A stretch of 64,000 bases of DNA from Dysgonomonas sp. 521 (lineage in GTDB: Bacteria; Bacteroidota; Bacteroidia; Bacteroidales; Dysgonomonadaceae). The notes under the pieces are model-generated. The model was not told the origin of the DNA. It did no database searches and saw nothing but the letters and a program-made list of their open reading frames with translations. This document shows, piece after piece, positions 33,968 through 44,185 of the stretch. The stretch is taken from assembly GCF_010501055.1 (NCBI RefSeq), contig NZ_QVMO01000008.1, positions 20,552 through 84,551 of the forward strand. Reading direction: 5' to 3'. A program made the translations under genes and the position numbers. How positions within the stretch are numbered: position 1 is the first letter of the stretch; each line of letters starts with the position of its first letter.

Positions 33968-34420
33968 ATGACTCAACCAAATATCAATATAAAGAATAAA
34001 AGAGCCAGTTTCGATTACGAATTTATCGAGACATATACTGCCGGGATTGTCCTTACCGGGACGGAAATAAAATCCATTCGACTGGGCAAAGCCAGTCTGG
34101 TAGACACATTCTGTATGTTTGAGAAAAACGAACTATGGGTACGCAATATGTATATTGCCGAGTATTTTTATGGTTCGTACAACAATCATGCTGCACGCCG
34201 CGACCGCAAGCTCTTACTGAACAAAAAGGAACTGAAGAAGATACAACGTCTGGTAAAGGAGACCGGATATACAATCGTTCCCACACGTATTTTCATGAAC
34301 GAGCGTGGATTAGCTAAAGTCAACATTGCTGTAGCCCGTGGTAAGAAGCAGTACGATAAACGCCAGTCGCTACGCGAAAAAGACGACAAACGTGCGATGG
34401 ATCGTGCGATGAAGAATTAG
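33968..34420 (+). CDS. smpB: SsrA-binding protein SmpB
   Basis: SmpB brings tmRNA to stalled ribosomes. The 150 residues include [31 protein letters not shown] and, near the end, the basic tail [21 protein letters not shown] that mimics mRNA/anticodon contacts in the decoding centre. It lies 105 bases upstream of metH; the spacer holds no riboswitch or terminator that I can see. Confidence 0.97.
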   Translation: MTQPNINIKNKRASFDYEFIETYTAGIVLTGTEIKSIRLGKASLVDTFCMFEKNELWVRNMYIAEYFYGSYNNHAARRDRKLLLNKKELKKIQRLVKETGYTIVPTRIFMNERGLAKVNIAVARGKKQYDKRQSLREKDDKRAMDRAMKN

Positions 34421-34525
34421 TTCTATCAAAACACACACAATAAAGATTTCACATTCGACAGGGAATATACAGGCTCTTGTCTTTAAAAACCCAGAGAGAA
34501 TTTCCAATACAGAAACAGGTAGTAG

Positions 34526-37500
34526 ATGCAAAAAATACAAGATATATTAAAACAACGAATCCTTGTCCTCGATGGGGCAATGGGTAGTCTTATACAACAA
34601 TATAAACTAACCGAAGAAGGATTCCGGGGCGAACGGTTCAGGGATGTAACCATTTTGCAAAAAGGAAATAACGAATTGCTTAACCTAACCCGCCCGGATG
34701 TAATAGAAGAAATTCACCGCAAATATCTGGATGCAGGCGCGGATATTATCGAAACCAATACATTCAATGGGACTGCCATATCGATGGAAGATTATGGTAT
34801 AGCCCATCTGGTAAAAGAGGTAAACCGTGAAGCAGCCCGTATCGCAAAAAAGGCGGCTGAGGAATTTACAAAGCAAAACCCCGACAAGCCTCGCTTTGTG
34901 GCTGGTTCTGTAGGGCCTACAAACAAAACGGCATCCATGAGCCCGAAGGTGGAAAATCCCATCTACCGTGCCGTCACTTTCGATGATTTACATGCTGCGT
35001 ATAAGGAGCAGATAGAAGGACTAGCCGATGGCGGAGTCGATCTGTTGCTGATCGAAACTATCTTCGATACGCTGAATGCAAAAGCGGCTCTTTTTGCTGC
35101 CGATGAGGTGCGCAAAGAAAGGAATATAGATCTGCCGATAATGATATCGGTAACATTGTCCGATAAAGCCGGGCGCACACTGTCGGGACAGACAATCGGC
35201 GGCTTTCTGGCATCTATAAGCCATATCGATTATCTTTCTGTAGGGCTGAACTGCTCTTTCGGCGCATCAGAGATGAAGCCGTTCCTGAAAGAAATAGCAC
35301 GGACAGCTCCGGGCCTTATTTCCGCTCATCCGAATGCAGGTCTGCCAAACCAGTTTGGAGAATACGACCAGACACCTGAGATAATGGCAAGTCAGATTAA
35401 GGAGTTTGTAGACGAAGGCTTGGTGAATATAGTAGGCGGCTGCTGTGGTACTACACCTGCCCACATAGCTAAATATGCTGATTTGGTGAAAGGCGCTATG
35501 CCTCACAGGTCTACCGGAAAACCAAAATATATGTGGCTTTCGGGCTTGGAACTGTTGGAAGCTAAACCCGAAATCAACTTTATCAATATAGGGGAACGCC
35601 TGAATGTGGCGGGCTCCCGCAAATTCCTCCGTCTGATTAAAGAGGAAAACTATGAAGAAGCCCTGACCATTGCACACAAGCAGGTGGAAGACGGGGCGCA
35701 GGTACTGGATGTGAATATGGACGAAGGCCTGCTGGATGGAGTAAAGGAAATGACTACTTTTCTCAACCTGATGGCATCCGACCCCGATGTATCGCGCGTA
35801 CCGGTAATGATAGACTCATCCAAATGGGAAGTGCTCGAAGCCGGGTTGAAATGCGTACAAGGCAAGCCTATCGTGAACTCTATATCCCTGAAAGGCGGAG
35901 AGGAGGAATTTCTGCGTCAGGCACGGCTTATCCGCCAATATGGCGCGGCTGTCATTGTCATGGCTTTTGACGAAACAGGACAGGCTGATACTTTCCAACG
36001 CCGGATCGAAATATGCGAAAGGGCATATAAAATCCTTGTGAATGATGGATTTAATCCTCTGGATATAATCTTCGACCCTAATATATTGGCTATTGCCACA
36101 GGCATTGAAGAACACCGCAACTACGCTGTAGACTTTCTGGAAACCATTACATGGATAAAAGAAAACCTGCCGCATGCCAAAATAAGCGGAGGGGTAAGTA
36201 ATCTGTCTTTCTCTTTCCGCGGCAACGACTACGTGCGCGAGGCGATGCATGCCGTATTCCTGTATTATGCCATTCAGCGTGGTATGGATATGGGGATTGT
36301 CAATCCGGGACAATCTGTAGTGTACGATGATATCCCTTTGGAATTGAGGAACCTTGTAGAAGATGTAATCTTCAACCGCAGGCCGGAAGCTACGGACGAA
36401 CTGATAGAATATGCCGAAAGGATTAAAAATGAAAAATCGGGACAGACTGAAGAAAAAGTAGAAGAATGGCGTTCATACCCCTTGGATGAACGTATTCAGT
36501 ATGCCCTGATTAAAGGTATAAGCGACTATCTGGAAGAAGACTTGGCAGAAGCGCTCAAAGTGTATCCGAAGGCTGTAGATATTATCGACAAGCCGCTGAT
36601 GGATGGTATGAACAAGGTTGGCGACCTGTTTGGTTCGGGCAAAATGTTCCTGCCGCAGGTGGTAAAAACAGCCCGCACGATGAAACGTGCCGTAGCTATC
36701 CTGCAACCTACATTAGAAGCTCAGAAAGCATCCTCGGCAGGAAGCAATAAAGCCGGAAAACTTGTGATAGCCACCGTAAAAGGCGATGTGCATGATATTG
36801 GCAAAAACATTGTATCCATTATCCTTGCCTGCAACAACTATGAGGTTATCGACCTCGGGGTAATGACTCCACCGGAGGTGATTATTCAGAAAGTGAAAGA
36901 AGAACAACCGGATATCCTCTGCCTGAGCGGACTGATTACGCCATCTCTGGAAGAAATGAGCATTGTGGCACATGAGATGGAAAAGGCAGGATTTACCATC
37001 CCATTGATGATTGGCGGCGCTACTACATCGAAGCTGCACACTGCTATAAAGATAGACCCGAAATATAATAACGGATCGGTAATATATGTAAAAGATGCCT
37101 CGCAAGCGCCTGCTGCAGTCGGAAAATTAATTAATCCGAATACAAAAGCCGGTTATATAAACGAGGTAAAACAGGAATATTCGCAGCTGAGGGATAATGC
37201 AGGGGATAAAAAAGCAGACCTGTTGCCTTTATCGGAAGTATTGGATAAGGGTATGAAAATAGACTGGTCAGATTATACATCTCCCGAACCAAAAGTGAAA
37301 GGTCGTCAAACCTTGAAGCATATTCCGGTGGATGAAATAGTTCCGTATATCGACTGGAAATTCTTTTTCCACTCATGGAACCTGTCCGCCCGCTACGCTA
37401 CTGCGCAGAGTATAGATGATTGTGCTGCCTGCCGTACTACATGGCTCAACTCGTTCGCAGAACAGGAGCGAGAAAAAGCTGCTGAAGGCATGCAACTATA

Positions 37501-38218
37501 CAGGGACGCTAAAGCCCTGTTAGACCAGCTTGTGTTCGACAAAGCAGATTATATCAATGCCGTATTTGGCGTTTTCGAAGCATATAGCGAGAATGAAAGC
37601 CTGTATATCAATGGTCTCCGTTTCCCAATGCTCCGTCAGCAAAAAAAGAATGACAAAGGAGAATATCTGTCACTTTGCGACTTTGTGGCGCCTAAGTCCT
37701 TCGGTAAAAAAGACTATGTAGGAGGTTTCACCGTAACGGCCGGAGTAGGAGCTAACGAACTGATGAGCGAATACGAACGTCAGGGCGATGAATATAAAGT
37801 GCTACTGTTGAAATCTGTATTAGACCGTCTGGCTGAGGCCACAACAGAATGGCTACATGCCCGGATAAGGAAAGAATATTGGGGCTTTGCTCCGGACGAA
37901 AATATTTCAGTTAATGATATGTTTACTCTGAAATATCAGGGTATCCGTCCGGCTGTGGGTTATCCGTCTATTCCCGACCAGTCGATAAACTTCTTACTGA
38001 ATCATGATTTATTACAATCAAATGAGATTGGTGTAGAACTTACCGAAAACGGGGTAATGATACCGAATGCTTCGGTAAGCGGTATTATCATATCACATCC
38101 TAAATCCAAATATTTCAATATCGGAAATATTCTGGACGACCAGTTGGAGAGCTATGTTGGAAGACGTGGTGAGGATGCGGAGTTGATTCGTAAATTTTTA
38201 GTAGCAAATTTGGTATAG
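34526..38218 (+). CDS. metH: Cobalamin-dependent methionine synthase
   Basis: MetH transfers methyl from methyl-tetrahydrofolate to homocysteine through cobalamin. The 1230-residue protein has all modules: homocysteine domain with zinc cysteines Cys243, Cys306, Cys307 (GLNCSFG, GGCCGTT); pterin domain ([26 protein letters not shown]); helical cap; B12 domain with lower-ligand His756 (GDVHDIGKN); and the AdoMet reactivation domain ([15 protein letters not shown]). No B12 riboswitch is visible upstream. A palindromic repeat follows the gene. Confidence 0.97.
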   Translation: MQKIQDILKQRILVLDGAMGSLIQQYKLTEEGFRGERFRDVTILQKGNNELLNLTRPDVIEEIHRKYLDAGADIIETNTFNGTAISMEDYGIAHLVKEVNREAARIAKKAAEEFTKQNPDKPRFVAGSVGPTNKTASMSPKVENPIYRAVTFDDLHAAYKEQIEGLADGGVDLLLIETIFDTLNAKAALFAADEVRKERNIDLPIMISVTLSDKAGRTLSGQTIGGFLASISHIDYLSVGLNCSFGASEMKPFLKEIARTAPGLISAHPNAGLPNQFGEYDQTPEIMASQIKEFVDEGLVNIVGGCCGTTPAHIAKYADLVKGAMPHRSTGKPKYMWLSGLELLEAKPEINFINIGERLNVAGSRKFLRLIKEENYEEALTIAHKQVEDGAQVLDVNMDEGLLDGVKEMTTFLNLMASDPDVSRVPVMIDSSKWEVLEAGLKCVQGKPIVNSISLKGGEEEFLRQARLIRQYGAAVIVMAFDETGQADTFQRRIEICERAYKILVNDGFNPLDIIFDPNILAIATGIEEHRNYAVDFLETITWIKENLPHAKISGGVSNLSFSFRGNDYVREAMHAVFLYYAIQRGMDMGIVNPGQSVVYDDIPLELRNLVEDVIFNRRPEATDELIEYAERIKNEKSGQTEEKVEEWRSYPLDERIQYALIKGISDYLEEDLAEALKVYPKAVDIIDKPLMDGMNKVGDLFGSGKMFLPQVVKTARTMKRAVAILQPTLEAQKASSAGSNKAGKLVIATVKGDVHDIGKNIVSIILACNNYEVIDLGVMTPPEVIIQKVKEEQPDILCLSGLITPSLEEMSIVAHEMEKAGFTIPLMIGGATTSKLHTAIKIDPKYNNGSVIYVKDASQAPAAVGKLINPNTKAGYINEVKQEYSQLRDNAGDKKADLLPLSEVLDKGMKIDWSDYTSPEPKVKGRQTLKHIPVDEIVPYIDWKFFFHSWNLSARYATAQSIDDCAACRTTWLNSFAEQEREKAAEGMQLYRDAKALLDQLVFDKADYINAVFGVFEAYSENESLYINGLRFPMLRQQKKNDKGEYLSLCDFVAPKSFGKKDYVGGFTVTAGVGANELMSEYERQGDEYKVLLLKSVLDRLAEATTEWLHARIRKEYWGFAPDENISVNDMFTLKYQGIRPAVGYPSIPDQSINFLLNHDLLQSNEIGVELTENGVMIPNASVSGIIISHPKSKYFNIGNILDDQLESYVGRRGEDAELIRKFLVANLV

Positions 38219-38250
38219 ATTGAGTAATGATAATATTGCAACATATCAAC

Positions 38251-38318
38251 TGTAGGGGCGTATTGCATACGCCCACAAACAAACCGAACAAAGCGGGCGT
38301 ATGCAATACGCCCCTACA
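38251..38318. repeat. 24-bp-arm inverted repeat after metH
   Basis: The arms at 38251-38274 and 38295-38318 are perfect reverse complements, starting TGTAGGGGCGTATTGCATAC, with a 20-base spacer. This looks like a repeat common in Bacteroidota genomes. It could end metH transcription, but there is no T-tract. Confidence 0.75.
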
Positions 38319-38350
38319 TAAAACATAAACAGATAAAATATACTTTATTT

Positions 38351-39730
38351 ATGCAAAATAATTTTTCAATTAAATCTATCTTAAACAAGAGATCTGCACT
38401 GATGATTCTTGTTGTTTCCCTTGTTTACTGTATGATTTATATACTGAACTATATTTATCCTCTGTTTCTCGATGACTGGACTTACAATTTTGTTTTTATG
38501 GAAAACGAAAGAGTCAGTTCTCTTTCCGATATACTTGTATCACAGTATAATCATTATTTTACGTGGGGAGGGCGTACAGTGGTTCATATTATCTGTCAGG
38601 CGTTACTGTTGCTTGACTTCTTTTGGATCTGCGTGTTGAATGCTGCGGCTTATGTGGCGCTGCTGTATGTGATGTATTCAATTGCCAATAAAAATAATAA
38701 AGTAAATCCTTTTGTGTTTTTCTTATGCCATGTATGCGTGTGGTTTTTGCAGTTGGCATTTTGCCAGACTGTCCTGTGGAAAACCGGTAGTGCGAATTAT
38801 TTATGGGGGATGCTCATTGTCTTATTGTTTATGTATCCGTATTACATATATTTCCGCAATAGGGAATATTCGAATGGTGTATTGAAAGTGATTTTGTTTT
38901 TTATTATCGGTATCATTGCCGGATGGACAAATGAGAATATTGGCCTTGCCCTGATTTTCTATATTTTAGCCTGCCTTTTCTTATACCGTAGAGAAAAAAT
39001 GAAACTGCCCGGATGGGCCATATCCGGACTGATTGGAGCCATTCTGGGATGTGGCGCGATGTTATTGGCTCCCGGTAACTATGAGAGGCTTGCCTCGGTA
39101 GAACAAATGGTAGCTGAACAGGGGGGGACAATGTTGGGTACATATCTATTTAATCTGAAAAATTTACTGAAGTACTCCGCGCTGACTGTTTTACCTCTTT
39201 TGATGGCATATATCGCCGGGCTAATTATCTATAAGCGTCAGAAGCAGGATAACAAGGAAAGGGATATGGTTATCAAATCTTCCCTGTTATTTCTTGCTAC
39301 AGCATTTATTGCGCTTTTTGCCCTTATGGCATCTCCAGCGTCCGAAAAACGGGCTATGTTTGGGATTATCGTACTGTTTATTATTCCCGCACTCCAGATA
39401 TACGCGAATCTGGACTTTAGCATAAAACCTTTGAAGGTATTGAATATCATAATGCTGACTGTTCTTCTCTTATATTATGCTGTAGATTATACATGGAAAT
39501 ATCAGACAATACACATTGCATCGACCGCATGGAAAGAGAGGGAACCAATAATTGAGGATTATAAGAACAGGGGCGTGGATACAGTCACATTTACCAACAG
39601 ATTCCAGATTCATGTAAAATATGGTCTTCAGGATTTGAGTGACGACCCTGAGAATTTGGTTAATGTGGTATGTTCCCGCTATTATGGTTTCAAATGGATG
39701 AAAGCAGTAGATAGTGATAGCGAAAAGTGA
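38351..39730 (+). CDS. Polytopic membrane protein (DUF6056-like)
   Basis: The 459 residues contain about eleven hydrophobic segments. Conserved-looking polar motifs are FLDDWTY near residue 40, GGRTVVHIICQ, KTGSANYLWG, GWTNENIG and APGNYERL; these match what I recall of DUF6056, a family related in layout to membrane glycosyltransferases of the GT-C type. The Asp pair in the first loop would fit a GT-C enzyme, but the activity is unknown. Followed by a 135-base AT-rich spacer. Confidence 0.78.
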   Translation: MQNNFSIKSILNKRSALMILVVSLVYCMIYILNYIYPLFLDDWTYNFVFMENERVSSLSDILVSQYNHYFTWGGRTVVHIICQALLLLDFFWICVLNAAAYVALLYVMYSIANKNNKVNPFVFFLCHVCVWFLQLAFCQTVLWKTGSANYLWGMLIVLLFMYPYYIYFRNREYSNGVLKVILFFIIGIIAGWTNENIGLALIFYILACLFLYRREKMKLPGWAISGLIGAILGCGAMLLAPGNYERLASVEQMVAEQGGTMLGTYLFNLKNLLKYSALTVLPLLMAYIAGLIIYKRQKQDNKERDMVIKSSLLFLATAFIALFALMASPASEKRAMFGIIVLFIIPALQIYANLDFSIKPLKVLNIIMLTVLLLYYAVDYTWKYQTIHIASTAWKEREPIIEDYKNRGVDTVTFTNRFQIHVKYGLQDLSDDPENLVNVVCSRYYGFKWMKAVDSDSEK

Positions 39731-39865
39731 ATAAAACAGATTTGAATTTATCTATTATATAGTAAAGAGTAGAAATGCTGATAGGAAGAAAAAGTAACAG
39801 ATTAGGATAAATTAAAAATAGCTGATCGTTGTCACTTTTGTCACTTTTTAGTTAAAATTATTTTT

Positions 39866-40915
39866 ATGAAGGATATTCAGGTTTCTCCGTACAAAACAGT
39901 AAAGTTGTCGCACCGTATATACTTTTTCAGGTCAAGGGGCGATTTATATGCCAGTTGTTCCAGAAATGGTATTGTAACATTAATGGACGCCGACTTTAAT
40001 ATAAAGAACGTAATCGACTGCTCGGAAGTCTTGAAGAAGAAGGAAGACAGCATAGAAGTCTTTACTCTCCACGGATTTGAGGACGTCTTTTGTATAGGTG
40101 GGGAATATGAGTTCAGGGTATACGATTTTTCAGGTAAAATCGTCTGTTCTATCAGCGAGAAGGTTGAAGCGGCTTATGCCTCAGAGAGCAATAATGTAGC
40201 ATGGACGGCTAAATATGTGGATAATGAACATAAAAAGATATGCCTTGTTGTGGATAATATAGAAACGGACAGTATTATTCTGGAAGATGAATTATTCAAG
40301 AGCGCTGTTGAGTTTTCCGCTTTGCCCCAACCAGATATGGTGTGTATGATGTTTCTCGCCGGACAGGATGGTATGATGACATACTTCTTAACTAATAATG
40401 ATGGTAAAATAATATGTAGGCGAAAGGAAGATTTGGAAGATATCGCAGGGATGGGTTTCTCTGATGATAATTCTAAGTTTCTCTCTGTGTCTGCTTATAA
40501 TTTAGACCGTATTAGTTGTTACTCTTATCCGTCTTTGGAGCTGCTGAGGGAATATGAATTGGATGAGGAACAGATAGAAGATGAAGAGTGCCAGCTAGGT
40601 TATGGCAGTTTCTTTATCGATAATAGATATGCTGTTGCAGAAATAGGCGAAAACCTTTACTATATACTCGATACGGATAAAATGGAGGTGGAAGCGAGCC
40701 TTATTGTAGAAGGGCATGAACCGAAACCGGTTCCTTATTATTGGCCTACTCTGAAAAATGATGAGGGGGAGACCACCAATTTATCTTATTTCCATAAGAC
40801 AAAGGATTATCTGATATCGCCATTTAAAGCCGTTCCTACCGATGTGGATGATAACTCGTTAATGGTATTGAGAATAAGTGATATAAATGAACAGATAAAG
40901 AAGATATTATTATAA
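39866..40915 (+). CDS. Beta-propeller-like protein of unknown function
   Basis: The 349 residues lack a signal peptide. Repeating strand-turn patterns (GDLYASCSRNGIVTLMDADFNIKNV; EYEFRVYDFSGKIVCSIS; SYPSLELLREYELDEEQ; YYILDTDKMEVEASLIVEG) look like WD40-type or six-bladed propeller blades. There is no canonical WD motif and no family recognised. It ends one base before the ABC permease ATG, so the two are translationally coupled. The upstream leader contains GTCACTTTTGTCACTTTTT, the same string into which M3 copy a inserted. Confidence 0.7.
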   Translation: MKDIQVSPYKTVKLSHRIYFFRSRGDLYASCSRNGIVTLMDADFNIKNVIDCSEVLKKKEDSIEVFTLHGFEDVFCIGGEYEFRVYDFSGKIVCSISEKVEAAYASESNNVAWTAKYVDNEHKKICLVVDNIETDSIILEDELFKSAVEFSALPQPDMVCMMFLAGQDGMMTYFLTNNDGKIICRRKEDLEDIAGMGFSDDNSKFLSVSAYNLDRISCYSYPSLELLREYELDEEQIEDEECQLGYGSFFIDNRYAVAEIGENLYYILDTDKMEVEASLIVEGHEPKPVPYYWPTLKNDEGETTNLSYFHKTKDYLISPFKAVPTDVDDNSLMVLRISDINEQIKKILL

Positions 40916-40916
40916 T

Positions 40917-41765
40917 ATGGAGTTTTTTGATCTTTTATCCTATACTTTCTTTCAGAATGCACTGCTGGGTAGCTTATTTGCGAGCATCGCTTGTGGGATA
41001 ATAGGCTCATACGTGGTCATCCGCCGGTTAGTATTTATCAGCGGGGGAATTACGCATGCCTCGTTAGGAGGGATAGGAATGGGTTTTTATTTTGGCTGGA
41101 ATCCTATTTTTGCCGCTATGGTCTTTTCTATCCTTTCGGCTTTTGGTATCGAGTGGCTTTCGTCACGACAAGGGGTAAGGGAAGACTCCGCTATCGGTTC
41201 ATTCTGGTCGCTGGGTATGGCTGTAGGCATTATCTTTATTTATCTGAAGCCCGGTTTTGCCCCAAATCTGTCCGATTATCTCTTTGGTAATATACTGACT
41301 ATCACTAGACCCGACATAACCTATCTGGCTGTCTTATCATTAGTCCTTATCGTGGTTTTCCTGCTTTTTGGGCGTCAGATACTTTTTGCAGCTTTCGATC
41401 CCGATTTTGCGAAGACACGCAATCTTCCTGTCAATCTGATTAAGTATGCTATGATGATGGGGATAGCCATTACTATCGTATTATCTATCCGTTTAGTAGG
41501 TATTGTCTTATTGATGTCGATACTTACCGTTCCTCAAATGACCGCTAATCTGTTTACATCTAACTTTACCAAGATGGTGTTGCTTTCTATCCTTATCGGA
41601 TTTTTAGGATGTGTGGTAGGATTGTTCCTGTCTGCAGTATTGGATGTGCCTTCCGGGGTATTTATCATCTTTACGCAGATAGTCGTATTCCTTATTGCGA
41701 GGTGGATAGTAAAGATGAGGCAGAAGAGGAAAATGAGTTATAACACCCCTCCCGACCACCCCTAA
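40917..41765 (+). CDS. ABC-3 family metal-ion transporter permease
   Basis: This is a ZnuB/TroC-type permease with about eight membrane helices. Family motifs are QNALLGSLFASIACGIIGSYVVIRRLVFISGGITHASLGG and LVGIVLLMSILTVPQMTANLF. It has 282 residues. The matching ATPase and binding protein are not adjacent; its only partner here is the propeller-like gene. The C-terminal NTPPDHP and stop are encoded by a GC-rich repeat. Confidence 0.88.
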   Translation: MEFFDLLSYTFFQNALLGSLFASIACGIIGSYVVIRRLVFISGGITHASLGGIGMGFYFGWNPIFAAMVFSILSAFGIEWLSSRQGVREDSAIGSFWSLGMAVGIIFIYLKPGFAPNLSDYLFGNILTITRPDITYLAVLSLVLIVVFLLFGRQILFAAFDPDFAKTRNLPVNLIKYAMMMGIAITIVLSIRLVGIVLLMSILTVPQMTANLFTSNFTKMVLLSILIGFLGCVVGLFLSAVLDVPSGVFIIFTQIVVFLIARWIVKMRQKRKMSYNTPPDHP

Positions 41766-41812
41766 AGGGAGGAGTGGGCAAAGCCCAGGAAAAGTACATT
41801 TTAGTTACGGGT
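41743..41812. repeat. GCH repeat with TTTTAGTTA tail, second copy
   Basis: CACCCCTCCCGACCACCCC then TAAAGGGAGGAGTGGGCAAAG and CATTTTAGTTA: closely similar to 20187-20262. It forms the last codons and stop of the ABC permease. AT-rich AACTGTTAACTATTAACTG repeats follow to 41870. Confidence 0.75.
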
Positions 41813-41868
41813 TATAAGTTGTTGATTATTAATCGCTAACTGTTAACTATTAACTGCTAACTGATTTA

Positions 41869-42378
41869 TCAGCCTTTTCCTATTATATCTTTGAACGATA
41901 TGTTCTTTACACTGGATTTACGGAAAAGCAGGGCGCTTATACAAATACCTATGGCTAAGGTAAATAATAAAGACATTGTCAGCATCAGGTTGTGTGACAT
42001 TTCGATTAGTATATGCGGATTCTGTTCTACCGTAGGAAGGTCGGTCACTTTGATTCCGGCAAGCATCGTTTTATAGGCAAACATACCCGGTATCATCGTT
42101 ATACATGCAGGCATGGTAAATACTACAGGCGGACTGTCTACCTTATGAGCCGCGAAGATACCAACCAGCCCTATCAATACCGATCCGGCTAATGTGGCTG
42201 TTATCAGACCGGAATCGAGCTGTACTAAGATGAAGCGGATACAATGCCCCATTCCTCCAAGTAGTCCGGCAACCCATAACAGGCGTTTAGGCGAACCGAA
42301 TAATATCGCCCAGCAAAACCCGACTATAAAGGCAATGCCAAAATCGCGAAGTATATTTAGTAGAGTCAATTCTTCCAT
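41869..42378 (-). CDS. Threonine/serine exporter, ThrE C-terminal-type subunit (YjjB-like)
   Basis: A 169-residue membrane protein with five hydrophobic helices matching the C-terminal (DUF3815) half of ThrE. The sequence FGSPKRLLWVAGLLGGMGHCIRF and PACITMIPGMFAYK is typical. In Bacteroidota and E. coli (YjjB/YjjP) the exporter is split over two genes. It follows the YjjP-like gene by twelve bases. Substrate is inferred from the family; YjjPB is also reported as a succinate exporter. Confidence 0.88.
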   Translation of the reverse strand: MEELTLLNILRDFGIAFIVGFCWAILFGSPKRLLWVAGLLGGMGHCIRFILVQLDSGLITATLAGSVLIGLVGIFAAHKVDSPPVVFTMPACITMIPGMFAYKTMLAGIKVTDLPTVEQNPHILIEMSHNLMLTMSLLFTLAIGICISALLFRKSSVKNISFKDIIGKG

Positions 42379-42390
42379 TCTCGTTACTCT

Positions 42391-43191
42391 TTAAAAGTTA
42401 CTGATGCCCATTAACGTGATGCATAAAGTCATTCCGGCGGCTATACATAATAAGATGAAGCCTCCGAATAATGCCCTGTTGATAGCTGATGACAGGTAGC
42501 CTTCGATAAGGTCTATCACGCAATTTATAAGAGGTACTCCCGGTATGAGATATAATACGCCCGTAGCCATCGCGGCTTCGGGGTGTGAGCCGATTCCGTA
42601 CAGTCTGCCAAAGCCTGTAATAAGGGTTGTAATAAAAGCAGCTATGGAAATACATATCATCGGGTTGAAATTCTTCCTGGCAAGGCCTACACGTACCATG
42701 TAGCCGATAAATGCGGCGAAGAATGCGACAACAGCATTCATCGTATCGCCAAAAGAGAAGAGGCATAATCCGGCACATGAGAATCCGACCGCGATTGCAA
42801 CATATATATCTTTATAATTTGGCTTTGACTTTATGATATTGAATTCCTTTTCAACCTCGGTAATAGATAGCTTTTCTTCCTGTACCTTCCACGAGAGGTG
42901 AGATACTTCTGTCAATACAGCCAGATGAACGTTATGCGCAGGCGAATTCTTGAAGCGTGTCACAGAATTGGTAGGGTCGTTGAGATCCTTTACCGTAACC
43001 AGTAATCCTTTGAATGTAGGGCTCATGTTTATATCGAACTCCCATGTTGACGCCAGCCGCCCCAGATTACTGTTCAGCCGCCCGCAATGTGCTCCGGATG
43101 CAAGCAGATATGTTCCTATATCTAAAATCAGGTCAGCGAAGCGCAGGGCCGGTATTTTTGCATTTTCTGTTGTTTCTTTATACTCTAGCAT
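42391..43191 (-). CDS. Threonine/serine exporter, ThrE N-terminal-type subunit (YjjP-like)
   Basis: The 266 residues have a cytoplasmic N-terminal domain with LLASGAHCGRLNSNLGRLA and ahead of it the soluble DUF1212 region, then five membrane helices from about residue 125. It ends with EGYLSSAINRALFGGFILLC. It has a TAnnTTTG promoter 20 bases upstream and is co-transcribed with the YjjB-like gene. Confidence 0.88.
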   Translation of the reverse strand: MLEYKETTENAKIPALRFADLILDIGTYLLASGAHCGRLNSNLGRLASTWEFDINMSPTFKGLLVTVKDLNDPTNSVTRFKNSPAHNVHLAVLTEVSHLSWKVQEEKLSITEVEKEFNIIKSKPNYKDIYVAIAVGFSCAGLCLFSFGDTMNAVVAFFAAFIGYMVRVGLARKNFNPMICISIAAFITTLITGFGRLYGIGSHPEAAMATGVLYLIPGVPLINCVIDLIEGYLSSAINRALFGGFILLCIAAGMTLCITLMGISNF

Positions 43192-43210
43192 CTCTATTTA
43201 AATTCTGTTG

Positions 43211-43218
43211 CAAAGATA
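43211..43218 (-). promoter_or_regulatory. TAnnTTTG -7 element for the ThrE pair
   Basis: Minus-strand TATCTTTG followed by CA, 20 bases before the ATG at 43191. Confidence 0.65.
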
Positions 43219-43287
43219 TTAAAAGAATATCCAATGTAATAAAGTTCAGGGTTATGATTGTGGATGCCTTACTGATAAATAATATTT

Positions 43288-43499
43288 ATGCTAATCAAGG
43301 GTTAAATGTGCCGTTAGGCACATCATATTGGTAGAAACATGAATGAAATTCGTTTTTTTGTGCCGTCAGGTACAAAATGTGAATTGTTCTGTAGATATTG
43401 CGTACCTGACGGCACGCAATTAACCGGTTAAAGCTTCTTTCTACCAACATTCAGTCCCTAAAGGGACAAAAAATAGCACATTTAACCCTTGATTCGCAC
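43288..43499. mobile_element. M1 element, copy c (opposite orientation)
   Basis: Same 212-bp element as at 24712 and 31159 but inverted. TATTT is duplicated at 43283-43287 and 43500-43504. The left terminus has one change (ATGCTAATC). It occupies half of the 416-base gap between the ThrE promoter and the RRM gene terminator; the remaining bases there are AT-rich and without genes. Confidence 0.87.
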
Positions 43500-43556
43500 T
43501 ATTTATTGTTTTATATAGATGTATCGTATGCAGATACTTAAAGCAATGGGGGAAAT

Positions 43557-43588
43557 AAAAAGGGTTACCAATCTGGCAACCCTTTTTA
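43557..43588 (-). terminator. Terminator of the RRM protein gene
   Basis: AAGGGTTACC and GGCAACCCTT pair around ATCT, with T-rich sequence following on the minus strand, 20 bases after the stop codon. Confidence 0.8.
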
Positions 43589-43607
43589 TTATTTATCTAA
43601 AAAACGA

Positions 43608-43928
43608 TTAATATTCGCGTCTTCTGAAACCACCGTTTCCACCTCTGTTGTTGTCGAAGTTTCTACGTGGACGGTCTCCACCTTCTGTACGAGGACGAGC
43701 TTCTGATACGGAGATAGTTCTTCCGTCATATTCAGCTCCATTTAGTTCTTCAATAGCTTTTTGTCCGGCTGCATTGTCTTCAAGTTCAACAAAACCATAA
43801 CCTTTTGAACGGCCAGTAGCTCTGTCCATAATAACTTTTGCTGAGGAAATTTCACCATATTCGCTGAATAAGTCCTTCAAATCATTGTCGTTGATGCTGT
43901 AGCTCAACCCTGCAATAAAAATGTTCAT
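43608..43928 (-). CDS. RRM-domain RNA-binding protein
   Basis: A 106-residue protein with one RNA-recognition motif: RNP2 IFIAGLSY at residues 3-10 and RNP1 KGYGFVEL near 43-50. The tail is Arg/Gly/Asn-rich (RPRRNFDNNRGGNGGFRRR). Bacteroidota lack Hfq in many lineages and these glycine-rich RRM proteins are candidate RNA chaperones; that role is inferred. A promoter lies about 154 bases upstream, giving a long leader. Confidence 0.93.
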   Translation of the reverse strand: MNIFIAGLSYSINDNDLKDLFSEYGEISSAKVIMDRATGRSKGYGFVELEDNAAGQKAIEELNGAEYDGRTISVSEARPRTEGGDRPRRNFDNNRGGNGGFRRREY

Positions 43929-44081
43929 TGTAAAAAAATAAAAATTTAATAATTAAATACTTTGCAGAAGAAGTAAATAATAAAGAAAGCTAAAAGAAAC
44001 TAAACAAGAAAGGTTACCAAGAAGGGAAAATGACTTGAGAAGAAAAATTTAAACTATACTGTTAAGAACTCTAATGCTCAG

Positions 44082-44089
44082 CAAATGTA
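44082..44089 (-). promoter_or_regulatory. TAnnTTTG -7 element for the RRM gene
   Basis: Minus-strand TACATTTG. It predicts a leader of roughly 145 bases, rich in A and G, before the RRM gene start. Confidence 0.5.
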
Positions 44090-44185
44090 AAAATAAAAAT
44101 CAGTTATTTAGTATTTTAACTGGTTATTTTTTTGTTACATACCATATTTTAAGCTTTTATGGCTAAAAGCCAATGAAAATAAGCA

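Noticed and set aside
34421..34525. Possible cobalamin riboswitch before metH
   Set aside because: The spacer is only 105 bases and shows no B12-box-like sequence or the expected multi-stem fold.
24712..43499. CRISPR array
   Set aside because: The repeats are single dispersed elements with target duplications, not regularly spaced repeats with unique spacers, and no cas gene is present.
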